A DNA stretch of 64,000 nucleotides from Flavobacteriales bacterium. GTDB taxonomy: Bacteria; Bacteroidota; Bacteroidia; Flavobacteriales_D; Sanyastnellaceae. Positions 1 through 9,082 of this stretch are shown piece by piece. Below the pieces are notes generated by a model. The model was not told where the DNA came from. It saw nothing but the letters and a program-made list of their open reading frames with translations, and searched no databases. The translations under genes and the position numbers were made by a program. Position 1 is the stretch's first letter. Each line of letters opens with the position of its first letter. The stretch covers positions 1,240,001 through 1,304,000 of the forward strand of contig JAGYJM010000002.1 in NCBI GenBank assembly GCA_018402085.1, in the 5' to 3' direction.

Positions 1-278
1 AAAACTGAAAAAAAAAACGGCGGGGCTATTGACTTTTACCTTTTTTAGACAATACTGCTCCCTTCGTGGAAATCTTGATTGACGCGGAGTTTAGGTGATT
101 TTGTGGCATAAAAAAAATACATTCGTCAAAAATTTTGCACGACGAATCGACAGGCTGCAGATAATGCGTGTTGAAGTTACCGTTACGACTGAAGAACTGT
201 CAATTTTGGCTGTTCGTAAATACTGCCTTAACCTTGCCTTAACGAATTTTGATCATTTAGGAATACAATACTTAACCT

Positions 279-680
279 ATGTTCAGCCATCAGACACAGG
301 TACGTGTAAGGTACAGCGAAACAGACCAAATGGGCTATGTCTACTATGGTCAATATGCATCTTTTTTTGAAGTTGCCCGGGTAGAGGCTCTGCGCAAACT
401 CGGAATGCCCTACCGCGCAATTGAAGAAAGTGGCATCATGTTGCCTGTAAGAACCTTCAGTGTGAGCTATCTCAAGCCGGCACGTTACGACGATCTACTG
501 ACCATTGAAACAGTGGTGCCCGTAATGCCTGGTGCTCGAATTCGCTTTACCTACAGGTGTTTCAACGATAAGGTGTTGCTGACTGAAGCTGAGACAGAGC
601 TGGTCTTTATTGACAAAGCAAGCGGAAAACCGACCCGATGTCCGGCATCACTCACTGCAGCCTTACAGCCTTACTTCTGA
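279..680 (+). CDS. YbgC/FadM-type acyl-CoA thioesterase (4HBT hotdog fold)
   Basis: 133 residues, the usual length of single-domain hotdog thioesterases. The N-terminal stretch reads YSETDQMGYVYYGQY, the 4HBT signature, with D16 in the place of the catalytic Asp of YbgC-like enzymes. Such enzymes hydrolyse acyl-CoA (or acyl-ACP) thioesters in the cytosol; the substrate cannot be read from the sequence. The gene converges on the cupin gene and the two overlap by 10 bp at their 3' ends. The longer reading frame starting at 95 in another frame looks spurious. The 278 bases upstream hold nothing else I recognise. Confidence 0.88.
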   Translation: MFSHQTQVRVRYSETDQMGYVYYGQYASFFEVARVEALRKLGMPYRAIEESGIMLPVRTFSVSYLKPARYDDLLTIETVVPVMPGARIRFTYRCFNDKVLLTEAETELVFIDKASGKPTRCPASLTAALQPYF

Positions 681-1081
681 GGCGGTCTGCGAAGAAAAAT
701 ACGGTCTTTACCTTTAAACTCAGGAGACTGTATTGACAGCACTTTCATTTGTGTATCGGCATTTACCTGAACTGAATGCAGCGTTTCAGACGGAATGTAA
801 ATCAAGTCTCCGGGCTTGACCGTGCGCGAGCTGTCTCCCAGTATCATCTCACCACTGCCTTCCAGCACCACCACATATTCGGTATGTTCCGCATGAAAAT
901 GGGCTTTCACTTCTGAAGATATCCAAATAATGAAGCTGCTCGCCAGGCTGTCTGATGCGATAGGCTGCACCTTGACCGGGAGATCACCTTCATAGCGGAT
1001 TTCACTAAGCTTATAAACATCCTGCGCTTTTGCGCAGAAAGCGAGAAAAATGGCCGCCAGCAGCGCAATATTGTTCAGCAT
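671..1081 (-). CDS. secreted cupin-domain protein
   Basis: 136 residues with a signal peptide ending near FCAKAQD, then a single cupin barrel. The first cupin motif is visible as HFHAEHTEYVVVLEG and the second as PGDLIYIPSETLHSV, giving the His/His/Glu/His metal-ligand set. Small secreted cupins bind a metal and may act as enzymes or sensors; the substrate is unknown. The C-terminal part of the signal peptide is encoded by a copy of the 19-bp palindromic element (1018-1036). It lies directly downstream of the QTMAN-like gene with a 6-bp gap, so the two are probably cotranscribed. Confidence 0.82.
   Translation of the reverse strand: MLNNIALLAAIFLAFCAKAQDVYKLSEIRYEGDLPVKVQPIASDSLASSFIIWISSEVKAHFHAEHTEYVVVLEGSGEMILGDSSRTVKPGDLIYIPSETLHSVQVNADTQMKVLSIQSPEFKGKDRIFLRRPPQK
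1018..1036 (-). repeat. 19-bp hairpin-GGATG element, copy 1
   Basis: Stem TGCGC, loop AAAA, GGATG on the minus strand. It reads in frame as CAKAQDV at the end of the cupin protein's signal peptide. Confidence 0.85.
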
Positions 1082-1087
1082 AACTTC

Positions 1088-2203
1088 CTATTTGGCGCGA
1101 AAGGTATGAAAGATGTCACTGAAGCATTGCGCATAGAGTGGCGCCATCGCCGACCAGTCATAGCGTGCAAGTCGCGCACGGTTCGGGTACCCATTGCGCC
1201 AGGCATTGCCTGTGATTAAGTGCCGTAGAGCGGTTGTAAATTCACCTTGTTTATACATGAAGCGCGCATCAGGCTCGTGCTCAGCATACACGCGATGGGC
1301 GGGCAGCAAGGGCCAGGCGCCTGCAGCAAGCGCTTCAACGGTTGATATTCCGAAGAAATCTTGCACGGCTGTAACCGGAAGAATATCGGAGGCCAGCAGC
1401 AGATCTTCGTACACCTTGCGATTGTTGGCATAGCCAAAGTGCAGCAGGCGGTGCGAAAGCCGATTGCGCGCATCAGCGAAGCAAGCAGGTTCTCGCGCAT
1501 ATGATGCACCGGTAACGATCAACTTGAAGGGGATGCCTTCTTGATCCAGTTGAAACAGTGCATTGAAAAAGGCTTCAGGTGACTTATCGTATTCCCAGCG
1601 GTGGTTCCATAGAATCGTTGGCGGCCCCTCGCGTTTTTCGCGCTTTGGCGCAATTAAATGTGAAAGATCAAGTCCGAGGTGTAAAACGCTGCTTTTCGCT
1701 TTGATCGAGTTGAGTTCTTCAATGAGATTGGGTTTTGGAAAGGCCGCGCAAAAGCGCGGGATGGCTTCGGTGAACGACTTCAGGTGCCAGGCAGAATTGA
1801 AAAGAACGTGGTCAGCAGCCAATGCGCTAGCGAAATGAATAAAGGCATAGTGTCGATCACGTCCGGAAGCAACGTCAGGATCATTCGGTGACCAGGGGTA
1901 ACTGAGCTGGTTTTCGTGAAAGTAATACACTGTAGGGAGGTGAATTCCGGCATGCGCCAGCAGAGAGCGCAGAATGCAGAGGTCAGTCATAGAGGTCACC
2001 AGCAGCAGCTCAGGCTGCCGCCCGTTTGCTGAAGCCTCGATGATTTGCCTTGCGAGGCTAACAGCGCCTCCGTGCATGCGCCATTTCCAATGATGGTCGC
2101 TCAGGGTGTAGAGGTCAACATCAAAATGCAGGTTACGGCAGATCCCATCTGCCCAGAGGCGATGGGAACCACCGTAATAACTTTCGACAAGACCAATCCG
2201 CAT
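1088..2203 (-). CDS. GTDC1/QTMAN-like glycosyltransferase (tRNA-queuosine alpha-mannosyltransferase family)
   Basis: 371 residues. The N-terminal half matches the DUF3524 domain of GTDC1: a start like VESYYGGSH, then YYFHENQLSYPW. The C-terminal half carries WNHRWEYDKSPEAFF, FGYANNRKVYEDLL and DFFGISTVEALAAG, the GT-B nucleotide-sugar domain of the same family. The vertebrate member (QTMAN) attaches mannose to queuosine in tRNA-Asp. Family assignment is firm from the paired motifs; activity on tRNA in this bacterium is inference, and no queuosine genes are in the window. A 19-bp palindromic element lies inside the gene (1745-1763). Confidence 0.82.
   Translation of the reverse strand: MRIGLVESYYGGSHRLWADGICRNLHFDVDLYTLSDHHWKWRMHGGAVSLARQIIEASANGRQPELLLVTSMTDLCILRSLLAHAGIHLPTVYYFHENQLSYPWSPNDPDVASGRDRHYAFIHFASALAADHVLFNSAWHLKSFTEAIPRFCAAFPKPNLIEELNSIKAKSSVLHLGLDLSHLIAPKREKREGPPTILWNHRWEYDKSPEAFFNALFQLDQEGIPFKLIVTGASYAREPACFADARNRLSHRLLHFGYANNRKVYEDLLLASDILPVTAVQDFFGISTVEALAAGAWPLLPAHRVYAEHEPDARFMYKQGEFTTALRHLITGNAWRNGYPNRARLARYDWSAMAPLYAQCFSDIFHTFRAK
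1745..1763 (+). repeat. 19-bp hairpin-GGATG element, copy 2
   Basis: Stem CGCGC, loop AAAA, GGATG on the plus strand, opposite to the gene. The gene reads through it as IPRFCAA. Confidence 0.85.
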
Positions 2204-2227
2204 ACCACGAAGGTAGTGCCTAAAGTG

Positions 2228-2779
2228 TCAATCGTTCAAAGCGGTCTGTTGTCCGAACCGGCGCGCAGCTTCAACGAACTGGTTGAATGCGGTTCGCGCG
2301 TAATTCATATCCCATTCAAGGCGTTCGCGCTCTTCATCATACGTACAACGTGCCACGGGTTGACGTTCGAAAGGTGAGAAGTTGCCTTTCTCGGGGCGTT
2401 TGAAGAGGGTAATGTCGGTGGCCATTTTGAAAGACTTTCGTTTCTCAAGCGGCATAAAATTGTCTGTCCGCACCTCTAGCTTCTTCTGAATGAAGCCGTC
2501 TTTGCTGAAGGTAACGGTGTAGTTTTGGCCTCCATCGAGGATGATGGAATAGAAGCCGGTAGGTCGGTTAGAATATTCCAGAATAACTTCACCGTCTTCA
2601 TTGTGCACGCTGATCATGACATCGGTGACCATCTGGTCTTGTTGATTTCGGTTTTCGGGTTGAAGTACATGTTCTACTTCACCGTGAATCACATTGCCGT
2701 AGAGCAGCACTTTCGGTAGGTCAGCCGCATTCAGGGCGGCGCTCAGGAAGAGAAGAGTGAAGAGTATGGTAGTCTGCAT
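2228..2779 (-). CDS. exported protein with a carboxypeptidase-regulatory-like beta domain
   Basis: 183 residues with a signal peptide (hydrophobic FTLLFLSAALNA, then ADLPK). Residues about 25-110 include GNVIHG, VMISVHNEDGEVILEYSNRPTGFYSI and YTVTFSKDGFIQKKLEV, the pattern of CarboxypepD_reg/CNA-B-type beta-sandwich domains. The last 50 residues are charged and probably helical. No catalytic motif is visible. It sits 24 bp upstream of the QTMAN-like gene on the same strand. Probably a periplasmic or outer-membrane-associated protein; no specific function can be given. Confidence 0.7.
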   Translation of the reverse strand: MQTTILFTLLFLSAALNAADLPKVLLYGNVIHGEVEHVLQPENRNQQDQMVTDVMISVHNEDGEVILEYSNRPTGFYSIILDGGQNYTVTFSKDGFIQKKLEVRTDNFMPLEKRKSFKMATDITLFKRPEKGNFSPFERQPVARCTYDEERERLEWDMNYARTAFNQFVEAARRFGQQTALND

Positions 2780-2867
2780 AAGGGTGAGTTTGTAAGTGTA
2801 ATCTGACCCTTATACTTCGCCATTACTGACAAGGTTACAGCATTTATGTTAAGAATGCCCCCATGGA

Positions 2868-3860
2868 CTAGTTATCGTGGATGCGCTTCATGAGTTCTTT
2901 CTTGGGCTCGCTGTTGAGGTCTTTGGCGATGACCTCCTGCATTTCTTCTTCATCTGGGGTATCGAAGGTGTCGAGGTCGGGTTGTCCGGCATCAATCCAC
3001 GCACTGAACCACATACTTCCGATCATGATAACAGATGCCCGCATACGCCGTTCTACCTGTCCGTTTAAACGTCGATGGTACTCATTGCTGTATTCCTCAG
3101 AGTAAACCTGTGTGAACACTCGTCCGCGCTCTTCGTAACTATACTTCTCATCAGGCGGAAATTCATCATTCAGCTCACGCTCAAAGGTGAGCACTGAATC
3201 AAGGGCCCAATGACTTCCTTGTACGATTTCCCAGGCGGTGCGCAGGGGATCGGAAATGTATTCTGCTTTTCCGACAAAAAAATCATAGTCTTCTTCATAG
3301 AGTTCCGGCAGGCGACTTTCCCAGAAGCCATGTATACCTTTTTGGTTGGTCATCTGACCGTTGTAATTCTCGGTAGTGTGCAGCGGTACTGATGCGTCGC
3401 CGATATAGTGCCCCAGCTCAGTAGAGATTCTCAGGATGCTCAGCACGTTCTTTTCTCGAAATGCATTGGTTAATCGTTGCTTCATGACCGGGATGTGCCA
3501 AGGAACGATTCCGTATGCACGCAGGGTATCTTCGCTGTATTCTGCCTTGGCGTCAGCCCAGTCGCGTGGCATCAGGTTGAAAGGATTGCATCGCGGAATC
3601 CCTTTGCAATAGTGATCAATATCAATAAAATGGCGTTCGGCTTCTCCTACTACACCGTATCGACGTTTATCGGGGTCAACGGCATGCTCTTTGATGAACT
3701 CGATGTGCTTTTTATAAAACCCAAACATCTCCTGTGGCAAGGTATATACCGCCAGTTCATTGATGCGTCGGTGTGCGAAAAAGCCCCAGGGGGCCATGGC
3801 CTGCACAGGCATTGCAAAAAGGAGGCCGATGAGCACGAGTTGGTTAATGAATCGCTTCAT
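2868..3860 (-). CDS. zinc-dependent phospholipase C / S1-P1 nuclease-like protein, exported
   Basis: About 330 residues. After a signal peptide the mature protein begins near APWGFFAHRRINELAV, resembling the N-terminal Trp and first His cluster of zinc phospholipase C/S1-P1 nuclease folds. Further likely metal ligands appear in ERHFIDIDHY, ELGHYIGDASVPLHTTENY and HGFWESRLPELY. The fold binds three zinc ions; whether this member cleaves phospholipid or nucleic acid cannot be told. I chose the internal Met at 3860, which begins a good signal peptide; a start at 3881 is possible. It overlaps comB by 17 bp, so the two are translationally close. Confidence 0.75.
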   Translation of the reverse strand: MKRFINQLVLIGLLFAMPVQAMAPWGFFAHRRINELAVYTLPQEMFGFYKKHIEFIKEHAVDPDKRRYGVVGEAERHFIDIDHYCKGIPRCNPFNLMPRDWADAKAEYSEDTLRAYGIVPWHIPVMKQRLTNAFREKNVLSILRISTELGHYIGDASVPLHTTENYNGQMTNQKGIHGFWESRLPELYEEDYDFFVGKAEYISDPLRTAWEIVQGSHWALDSVLTFERELNDEFPPDEKYSYEERGRVFTQVYSEEYSNEYHRRLNGQVERRMRASVIMIGSMWFSAWIDAGQPDLDTFDTPDEEEMQEVIAKDLNSEPKKELMKRIHDN

Positions 3861-4593
3861 AGTCGTAAGCAAGTTTTTCAAGCACTCCGTTGCGCAGAAT
3901 CGGAATGCTGTTTACGGTATTTGGTGTCAGGCAATACTTGACATCATCATTCAGGTTTAGTCTGCGCAGTCTTCTTCGGTGTGAAGAAGCCCTTAAAAAG
4001 CTGAACATATTTTCTTTCGCCGAACGGTAGATGAATTTTGCCGCGATGGTCGAATCTTCATTGGCTTTAAAGAGTCGCGATTCAATCAGCTGATCCGCAA
4101 TCGCTCCTGCGCAGATGGTATCTTCGAGGTTGAATTTCTCTTTCCATCCGGAGCCAAGTAGCAAGACATCTTTGCGCTGATCGAGGAGCCAGCGGCATAT
4201 GACATCGAGGTTTGAAAGTGAGCCGATCACCACCGTAGGTATTTCGGCCGCCATGTGGATGGCTTTTGTGCCATTGGTTGTGGTAAGCACGACTGACTTG
4301 CCTTTCAGGGCAGGATCCATGAAGGCATAGGGCGAGTTTCCGAAGTCGAAGCCTTCCACAACTTCGCCGTTTCGCTCTGCAGCTACGATGTATCCTTTTT
4401 GGTGGTATTCACGTGCCTCTTCGATGGTTGATACAGGAATCACTTCTTTGATGCCGTGGTCAATACCGGTCGAAATGGCTGAAGTAGCTCGCAATACGTC
4501 TATCACCACACAAATCTGGAAATCCGATTTGTACAGCTCAAACTGTCGGGGAGAGAAGCAGACTTCTACGCGGTTGCGATCTTCAAGTGACAT
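3844..4593 (-). CDS. comB: probable 2-phosphosulfolactate phosphatase
   Basis: 249 residues, the normal ComB length. Motifs CVVIDVLRATSAISTGIDHG, EVVEGFDFGNSPYAF, VLTTTNGTKAI and LGSGWKEKFNLEDTICAGAI match the family. ComB removes phosphate from 2-phosphosulfolactate in the coenzyme M/sulfolactate route of archaea and some bacteria. In Bacteroidota it may serve sulfolactate or sulfonolipid metabolism, but no partner gene is here, so the role is inference. It follows gcvT by 4 bp and is followed by the phospholipase-like gene with an overlap. Confidence 0.85.
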   Translation of the reverse strand: MSLEDRNRVEVCFSPRQFELYKSDFQICVVIDVLRATSAISTGIDHGIKEVIPVSTIEEAREYHQKGYIVAAERNGEVVEGFDFGNSPYAFMDPALKGKSVVLTTTNGTKAIHMAAEIPTVVIGSLSNLDVICRWLLDQRKDVLLLGSGWKEKFNLEDTICAGAIADQLIESRLFKANEDSTIAAKFIYRSAKENMFSFLRASSHRRRLRRLNLNDDVKYCLTPNTVNSIPILRNGVLEKLAYDYEAIH

Positions 4594-4597
4594 ATGG

Positions 4598-5695
4598 TCA
4601 TGGGGTGTAAAATGGGGGTCTTACGACTTTTGCCTTGAGTGCTTTTTTACGGATGCGGATATACACTTCAGACTCTGCCTTTCTAAAGCCTGATTGAACG
4701 TAGCCCATTCCAATGGCTTTATCTGCACTCGGACTCATGGTGCCACTGGTGACTTCACCGATAACATTTCCTGATGCATCTTCAATCGCGTATCCCTGGC
4801 GCGGAATACCACGCTCGAGCATCTCGAGTCCGACGAGCCTGCGTGCGGTACCGTTTTCTTTCTGTTCTTCGAGTCGTTTGCGATCAACAAAATCTTTGGT
4901 AAACTTGGTAATCCAGCCCAGACCTGCTTCGATCGGAGAGGTGCTGTCAGTGATGTCATTGCCATACAGGCAGAAGCCCATTTCAAGGCGCAGTGTATCC
5001 CTTGCGCCGAGACCAGCTGGAAGCAAGCCGAAGGCTTCACCAGCTTTCATCACAGCATCCCATACATCCGCCGCTTTTGCGGCGTCAACATACAGCTCAA
5101 AACCGCCTGCTCCGGTGTATCCGGTGGCTGAAACGATGACATTTTCAACACCTGCAAAAACGCCGGTTTCAAAGGTGTAAAACTCAATGGCGTTCAGGTC
5201 GAGCTCAGTAAGCGACTGCAGTGCCGTGGCGGCAACCGGCCCTTGCACGGCGAGTAGGGCATACTCTTCGCTTCGATCGGTCAGGCGCGCATCAAACCGG
5301 TTTTGAGATTCGATCCATGCACGGTCTTTTTCGATGTTTGAGGCATTTACTACCAGCATGTATTTTTCGTGGCTCAACCGGTAGATCAGGAGGTCATCAA
5401 CGATACCTCCTTTGCCGTTTGGCATGCACGAATACTGCACTTTACCATCAAGCAATTTGGCCGCATCATTAGAGCTGATCCACTGTATGAGGTCAAGCGC
5501 TTGCGGACCTTCAATAAAGAATTCGCCCATGTGAGATACGTCGAAGACGCCGGCTTTCCGGCGCACAGCGTGATGCTCTTCGGTCAAACCGGAATATTGC
5601 ACGGGCATTTCAAACCCTGCAAAGGGCACCAGCTTTGCACCGAGGTCAATGTGCTTCTGATAAAGTGGGGTTTGTTTCAGTGAAGTTTGCTCCAT
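4598..5695 (-). CDS. gcvT: aminomethyltransferase, glycine cleavage T-protein
   Basis: 365 residues, the family length. N-terminal TPLYQKHIDLGAKLVPFAGF and QYSGLTEEHHAVRRKAGVFD, central YTGAGGFELYV and GLGARDTLRLEMGFCLYG are hallmarks of GcvT. The enzyme passes the aminomethyl carbon from the H-protein to tetrahydrofolate, forming 5,10-methylene-THF and ammonia in the cytosol. The other glycine-cleavage genes are not in the window, as is common in this phylum. A palindromic element (5065-5083) encodes DAAKAADVWDA in the middle of the protein without altering overall length. Confidence 0.95.
   Translation of the reverse strand: MEQTSLKQTPLYQKHIDLGAKLVPFAGFEMPVQYSGLTEEHHAVRRKAGVFDVSHMGEFFIEGPQALDLIQWISSNDAAKLLDGKVQYSCMPNGKGGIVDDLLIYRLSHEKYMLVVNASNIEKDRAWIESQNRFDARLTDRSEEYALLAVQGPVAATALQSLTELDLNAIEFYTFETGVFAGVENVIVSATGYTGAGGFELYVDAAKAADVWDAVMKAGEAFGLLPAGLGARDTLRLEMGFCLYGNDITDSTSPIEAGLGWITKFTKDFVDRKRLEEQKENGTARRLVGLEMLERGIPRQGYAIEDASGNVIGEVTSGTMSPSADKAIGMGYVQSGFRKAESEVYIRIRKKALKAKVVRPPFYTP
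5065..5083 (-). repeat. 19-bp hairpin-GGATG element, copy 3
   Basis: Stem GCCGC, loop AAAA, GGATG on the minus strand. It is read in frame in gcvT as AAKAADV. Confidence 0.85.
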
Positions 5696-5740
5696 GGTTC
5701 TACTTTAATGCTACAAAGAAACTGCTTTTGCCGGATTTGT

Positions 5741-6820
5741 TTAGGTCTTCATCGACCGCCGGTAAATTTCGATCAGACGGGGTGCCCATACATCTTTGGC
5801 ATAGTGTCTGCGCACAAATGAAAGGGCAAGTTGCCCCATTCTTTCGCGCTGTTCGGTGTGGGCGATCAGGTAGTCAATTGCTTCAAACCATTCCTGGTCT
5901 GTATCAGCGAGCATACCGTTTTCTTCGTGTGAGATGATGTCGGTATTGACCCCAACAGGTGATGCGACCGCAGGCTTGCCAACAGCCATATATAGAAGGG
6001 CTTTCATACCACACTTACCGCGAGTCCAGGGATCATCCGGCAGGGGCATTAGTCCGATATCGAGTTCATTTAACGATTGGTTTTCAGTGTCTTTATGCCA
6101 GGGGATGTATTCAATCGGGAGGTCTGGTGCGGCTGTTGTTTTGGCGCCAACCGTCAGAAAGCGAATGCGACTACCCCATTTTTCGTGTAGTTTTCGGAGA
6201 ACAGGTAACACTTGCTCAAGGTGAGGAAGGGTAGTCAGGCTGCCGCTCCAGCCGATAGTAACGGGGCGTTCAGGCCGGGGGAGAGGGTAATGGTAGGCAG
6301 GGTCAATGGTAGACGGAATGATCTGTACATTAGCATTCAGCGCCCGTGCAAAGTCAGCGAGGTAGGCATTTCCTGCGGTGACCAGCGCACAGCCCGGAAG
6401 GATTTCCCGAATTTTACCGGGGTTCTTTAGCCACGCGACCCGACGATTGGCGGCCGATACGTCACGGATCCAGATGGCGTCATCAAAATCATACACCACC
6501 GGTATCCCGCTCGCAATCATACGTCGCTCGAAATATACTGAACGACTAAGCAATGCTTCCCGACAGATTACAATCAGATCAAATTCGTGCAGCCTTTTCA
6601 GGTCGAGTTGCCGCTTTCGGTATGAGCGCAGGGCGATCCTGCCTTTCGCCAGGTAATTGCCGGGGGCATAAAGAATCTCATCGTCTTCGCGGCTGATGAT
6701 GTAGGAGAGTTCGCAGAACATGCCTGCTTCTTCGAGTTTGTCAATATACATCTCGAAACGATAGCGCTGATTAGGTGCACGTCCCGGACGATGCGCCGCG
6801 ATGAAAAGGATGCGTTTCAC
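5741..6820 (-). CDS. glycosyltransferase, GT4-like
   Basis: 359 residues. It opens with a Rossmann strand (ILFIAAHRPG). The C-terminal half shows IGWSGSLTTLPHLEQVLPVL, LNELDIGLMPLPDDPWTRGK and GKPAVASPVGVNTDII, typical of GT-B retaining glycosyltransferases, with the acidic EENG segment near the donor sugar site. Acceptor and sugar are unknown; lipopolysaccharide or exopolysaccharide assembly is plausible. There is no cell-envelope gene cluster next to it. It ends 45 bp before gcvT on the same strand. Confidence 0.8.
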   Translation of the reverse strand: MKRILFIAAHRPGRAPNQRYRFEMYIDKLEEAGMFCELSYIISREDDEILYAPGNYLAKGRIALRSYRKRQLDLKRLHEFDLIVICREALLSRSVYFERRMIASGIPVVYDFDDAIWIRDVSAANRRVAWLKNPGKIREILPGCALVTAGNAYLADFARALNANVQIIPSTIDPAYHYPLPRPERPVTIGWSGSLTTLPHLEQVLPVLRKLHEKWGSRIRFLTVGAKTTAAPDLPIEYIPWHKDTENQSLNELDIGLMPLPDDPWTRGKCGMKALLYMAVGKPAVASPVGVNTDIISHEENGMLADTDQEWFEAIDYLIAHTEQRERMGQLALSFVRRHYAKDVWAPRLIEIYRRSMKT

Positions 6821-6881
6821 GAAGCGAAAGGGTTAGCGATTTTCATGGTTTCGCTCAAGCTCCGGTATGACGAATAGATGT

Positions 6882-9029
6882 TCATATTTCAAGGTGCGCT
6901 TTGAGATAGTTGATCACCTTGGTCATGAGGTGCACCCGATCTTTACCCCGCACGTTGTGCGGGTGGCCCGGATAAACAAAGAAGTCAAGTTGCACTCCGG
7001 CATCTACCGCTGCCTTGATCAATTTCATGCTGTGCTGCATGACTACAATGTCGTCAATGTCTCCATGTATCAGCATCAGCGCACCTTCAAGCTGCTCGAT
7101 ATAGTTAGTCAGGTCAGCGCGCTCAAATCCTTGAGGGTTTTCTTGTGGGGTGTCCATGTATCGTTCGGTGTACATGACTTCATAGAGGCGCCAGTCAATG
7201 ACAGGACCACCGGCAACACCCACTTTAAAGACGCCCGGTTTTCGGAGCATCAGCGAGCTGGTCATAAATCCACCGAAGCTCCAACCATGCACGCCGATGC
7301 GCTCCGGATCGACAAAAGGCAGTGATCTCAGGTATCCTACGCCTGCAAGCTGGTCTTCCATTTCAACGGTGCCAAGTTGCCTGAAAACGGCTTGCTCAAA
7401 GTCTTTACCCCGGTGAGCCGATCCTCGGCCGTCTAGGGTGAAAACTACGAAGCCTTCTGCTGCAAGGTGATGCATCCAGAGCGGAGCTCCGGCCATCCAA
7501 CGATTGCTGACAAGTTGCACATGCGGTCCGTTGTATACATATACCACAGCAGGGTAGCTCTTGTCAGGATCCATTTCTTTGGGCTTGATCAATCTGGCCC
7601 AGAGCTCCGTGCCGTCGTCAGCGTTAATGGTAAGCAGTTCGGTTTCTCCGATTTCCCGATCGGCGAGTGGGTTTTCAGAGCGGTGCAGTTCGGTAGTAAT
7701 TTTACCATTTGAACTGATGATTCGGGTGATTCCGGGTGTTTCTATGTTGCTGAAGCGGTCGATCAGGTAGCGACCACTTGCGCTCAACTGTCCGCTGTGT
7801 GTTCCCTCTGTTGAAGAAACTTTTGTCGTTTTCATGGAGCGCAAGTCAAGCACATACAGGTGGGTTTCGATTGGAGAGGGGCCATGCGCCTCAAAGAAAG
7901 CTTTTCGCCCTTTTTCATCAAACCCTATGAAAGAAGCAATAGGGAAGTTCAGATCAGTCTTGGCCAGTAGTTGGCCATTGGCATCATAGCGGTAGAAGTT
8001 GTCAAAACCGTCTCGCTCACTGATCCAGAGGAAATCTCCTTTGCTTCGCGGAATAAACAGAGGAGGATTTTCTGGTTCTACGTATTTCTCGTCGCTTTCA
8101 ACGAACAATACATCCAGCGGTTCTCCGCTGTCAGCATCAAAGCGTACCAGACGCATCTCATTCTGTTGACGATTAACCAATGCAGCGGTCAAACTACCAT
8201 CAGGCGCCCAGGCGAGGTTGGTGATATAATAGCTGTCATCTCGCCGTCTTTCATTCACATTGAGATAGGTTACCGAACGCTTTGCAAGGTTGTAAATGCC
8301 GCAGGCGGCAAATTCGCTCTGCTGACCGGCCATCGGATAGCGCAGGGAGCGCATGGTTGAAGTTTCGCTGTTGTGATCCACCAGGGGATACTCGGTGACG
8401 TTTCGCTCATCTTTTTCATAAAACGCGAGGTAAAGCCCGTCTTCAGACCAGAACAATCCTTCGGTAATACCAAACTCATAGCGGGCTATGGCTTGCCCGG
8501 CAGTCACGCCTTCGGGTAAATCCGTCACTTGCTGCTCAACCTCATTCAAATTGACCCAGACGTTATTGTCACGTGTAAAGGCCATATTACCAGTAGCTTC
8601 ATGAAGCTTATGATTGTCGCCCTGTGGAATATCTGTCCATTTATTCGCAGATCCGTCTATCGGGTTGTGGATGTACCACGCTTCGTTGTAACGATAGCGA
8701 AAGGTGCCGTCTGCAAGCCAATGAATGCCGGGAAAGCTCTTCATTTCAGGTGCTTCGCCCCCTGACTGCTTGGGAAAGGCCTTGCGCAATTCATCGAGTG
8801 AAACCTCATCGATCAGCTTACCTCTCGTGTCTTTAATAAGCAAAACATCTTCATCGATGTAGCTGTAATGGTCTTCTGCTGATAACCACTGAAGAGCCTG
8901 CAAGCCTTCGGGGTAGAACTCGTTATATTGACCGAGAACGGCTTCTTCGATCGACAATGACTGCGCTGCCGTGGTGATCACCAAAAGGCTAAGCGACAGG
9001 CTGAGGCTCAGAAATTTCTTCATTTGCAA
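6882..9029 (-). CDS. exported S9 family peptidase (dipeptidyl peptidase IV-like)
   Basis: 715 residues, usual for DPP IV homologues. A signal peptide is followed by the eight-bladed beta-propeller domain (to about residue 470), with QFAACGIYNL and AYYEKDE-like DPP-IV features (here AFYEKDERNV, the Glu pair that binds the substrate amino terminus). The C-terminal alpha/beta hydrolase domain has GWSFGGF (Ser584), the Asp in HGDIDDIV (near 657) and the His in PGHPHNV (near 689). It releases N-terminal dipeptides, usually X-Pro, in the periplasm or at the surface. The gene is divergent from the ParE-like gene with only 53 bp between. Confidence 0.92.
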   Translation of the reverse strand: MQMKKFLSLSLSLSLLVITTAAQSLSIEEAVLGQYNEFYPEGLQALQWLSAEDHYSYIDEDVLLIKDTRGKLIDEVSLDELRKAFPKQSGGEAPEMKSFPGIHWLADGTFRYRYNEAWYIHNPIDGSANKWTDIPQGDNHKLHEATGNMAFTRDNNVWVNLNEVEQQVTDLPEGVTAGQAIARYEFGITEGLFWSEDGLYLAFYEKDERNVTEYPLVDHNSETSTMRSLRYPMAGQQSEFAACGIYNLAKRSVTYLNVNERRRDDSYYITNLAWAPDGSLTAALVNRQQNEMRLVRFDADSGEPLDVLFVESDEKYVEPENPPLFIPRSKGDFLWISERDGFDNFYRYDANGQLLAKTDLNFPIASFIGFDEKGRKAFFEAHGPSPIETHLYVLDLRSMKTTKVSSTEGTHSGQLSASGRYLIDRFSNIETPGITRIISSNGKITTELHRSENPLADREIGETELLTINADDGTELWARLIKPKEMDPDKSYPAVVYVYNGPHVQLVSNRWMAGAPLWMHHLAAEGFVVFTLDGRGSAHRGKDFEQAVFRQLGTVEMEDQLAGVGYLRSLPFVDPERIGVHGWSFGGFMTSSLMLRKPGVFKVGVAGGPVIDWRLYEVMYTERYMDTPQENPQGFERADLTNYIEQLEGALMLIHGDIDDIVVMQHSMKLIKAAVDAGVQLDFFVYPGHPHNVRGKDRVHLMTKVINYLKAHLEI

Positions 9030-9070
9030 AGGGTTTCGCCGTAAAGATAAGAGGCTCGGCGAGTCTTTCT

Positions 9071-9078
9071 TACTTTTG
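9071..9078 (+). promoter_or_regulatory. Bacteroidota -7 box TACTTTTG for the ParE-like gene
   Basis: Exact TAnnTTTG match with four bases before the ATG at 9083, implying a transcript with almost no leader. No clear -33 TTTG is seen. Confidence 0.55.
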
Positions 9079-9082
9079 TGCT

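Noticed and set aside
95-370. 91-residue frame overlapping the thioesterase start
   Set aside because: No recognisable protein; it overlaps a clear 4HBT gene in another frame.
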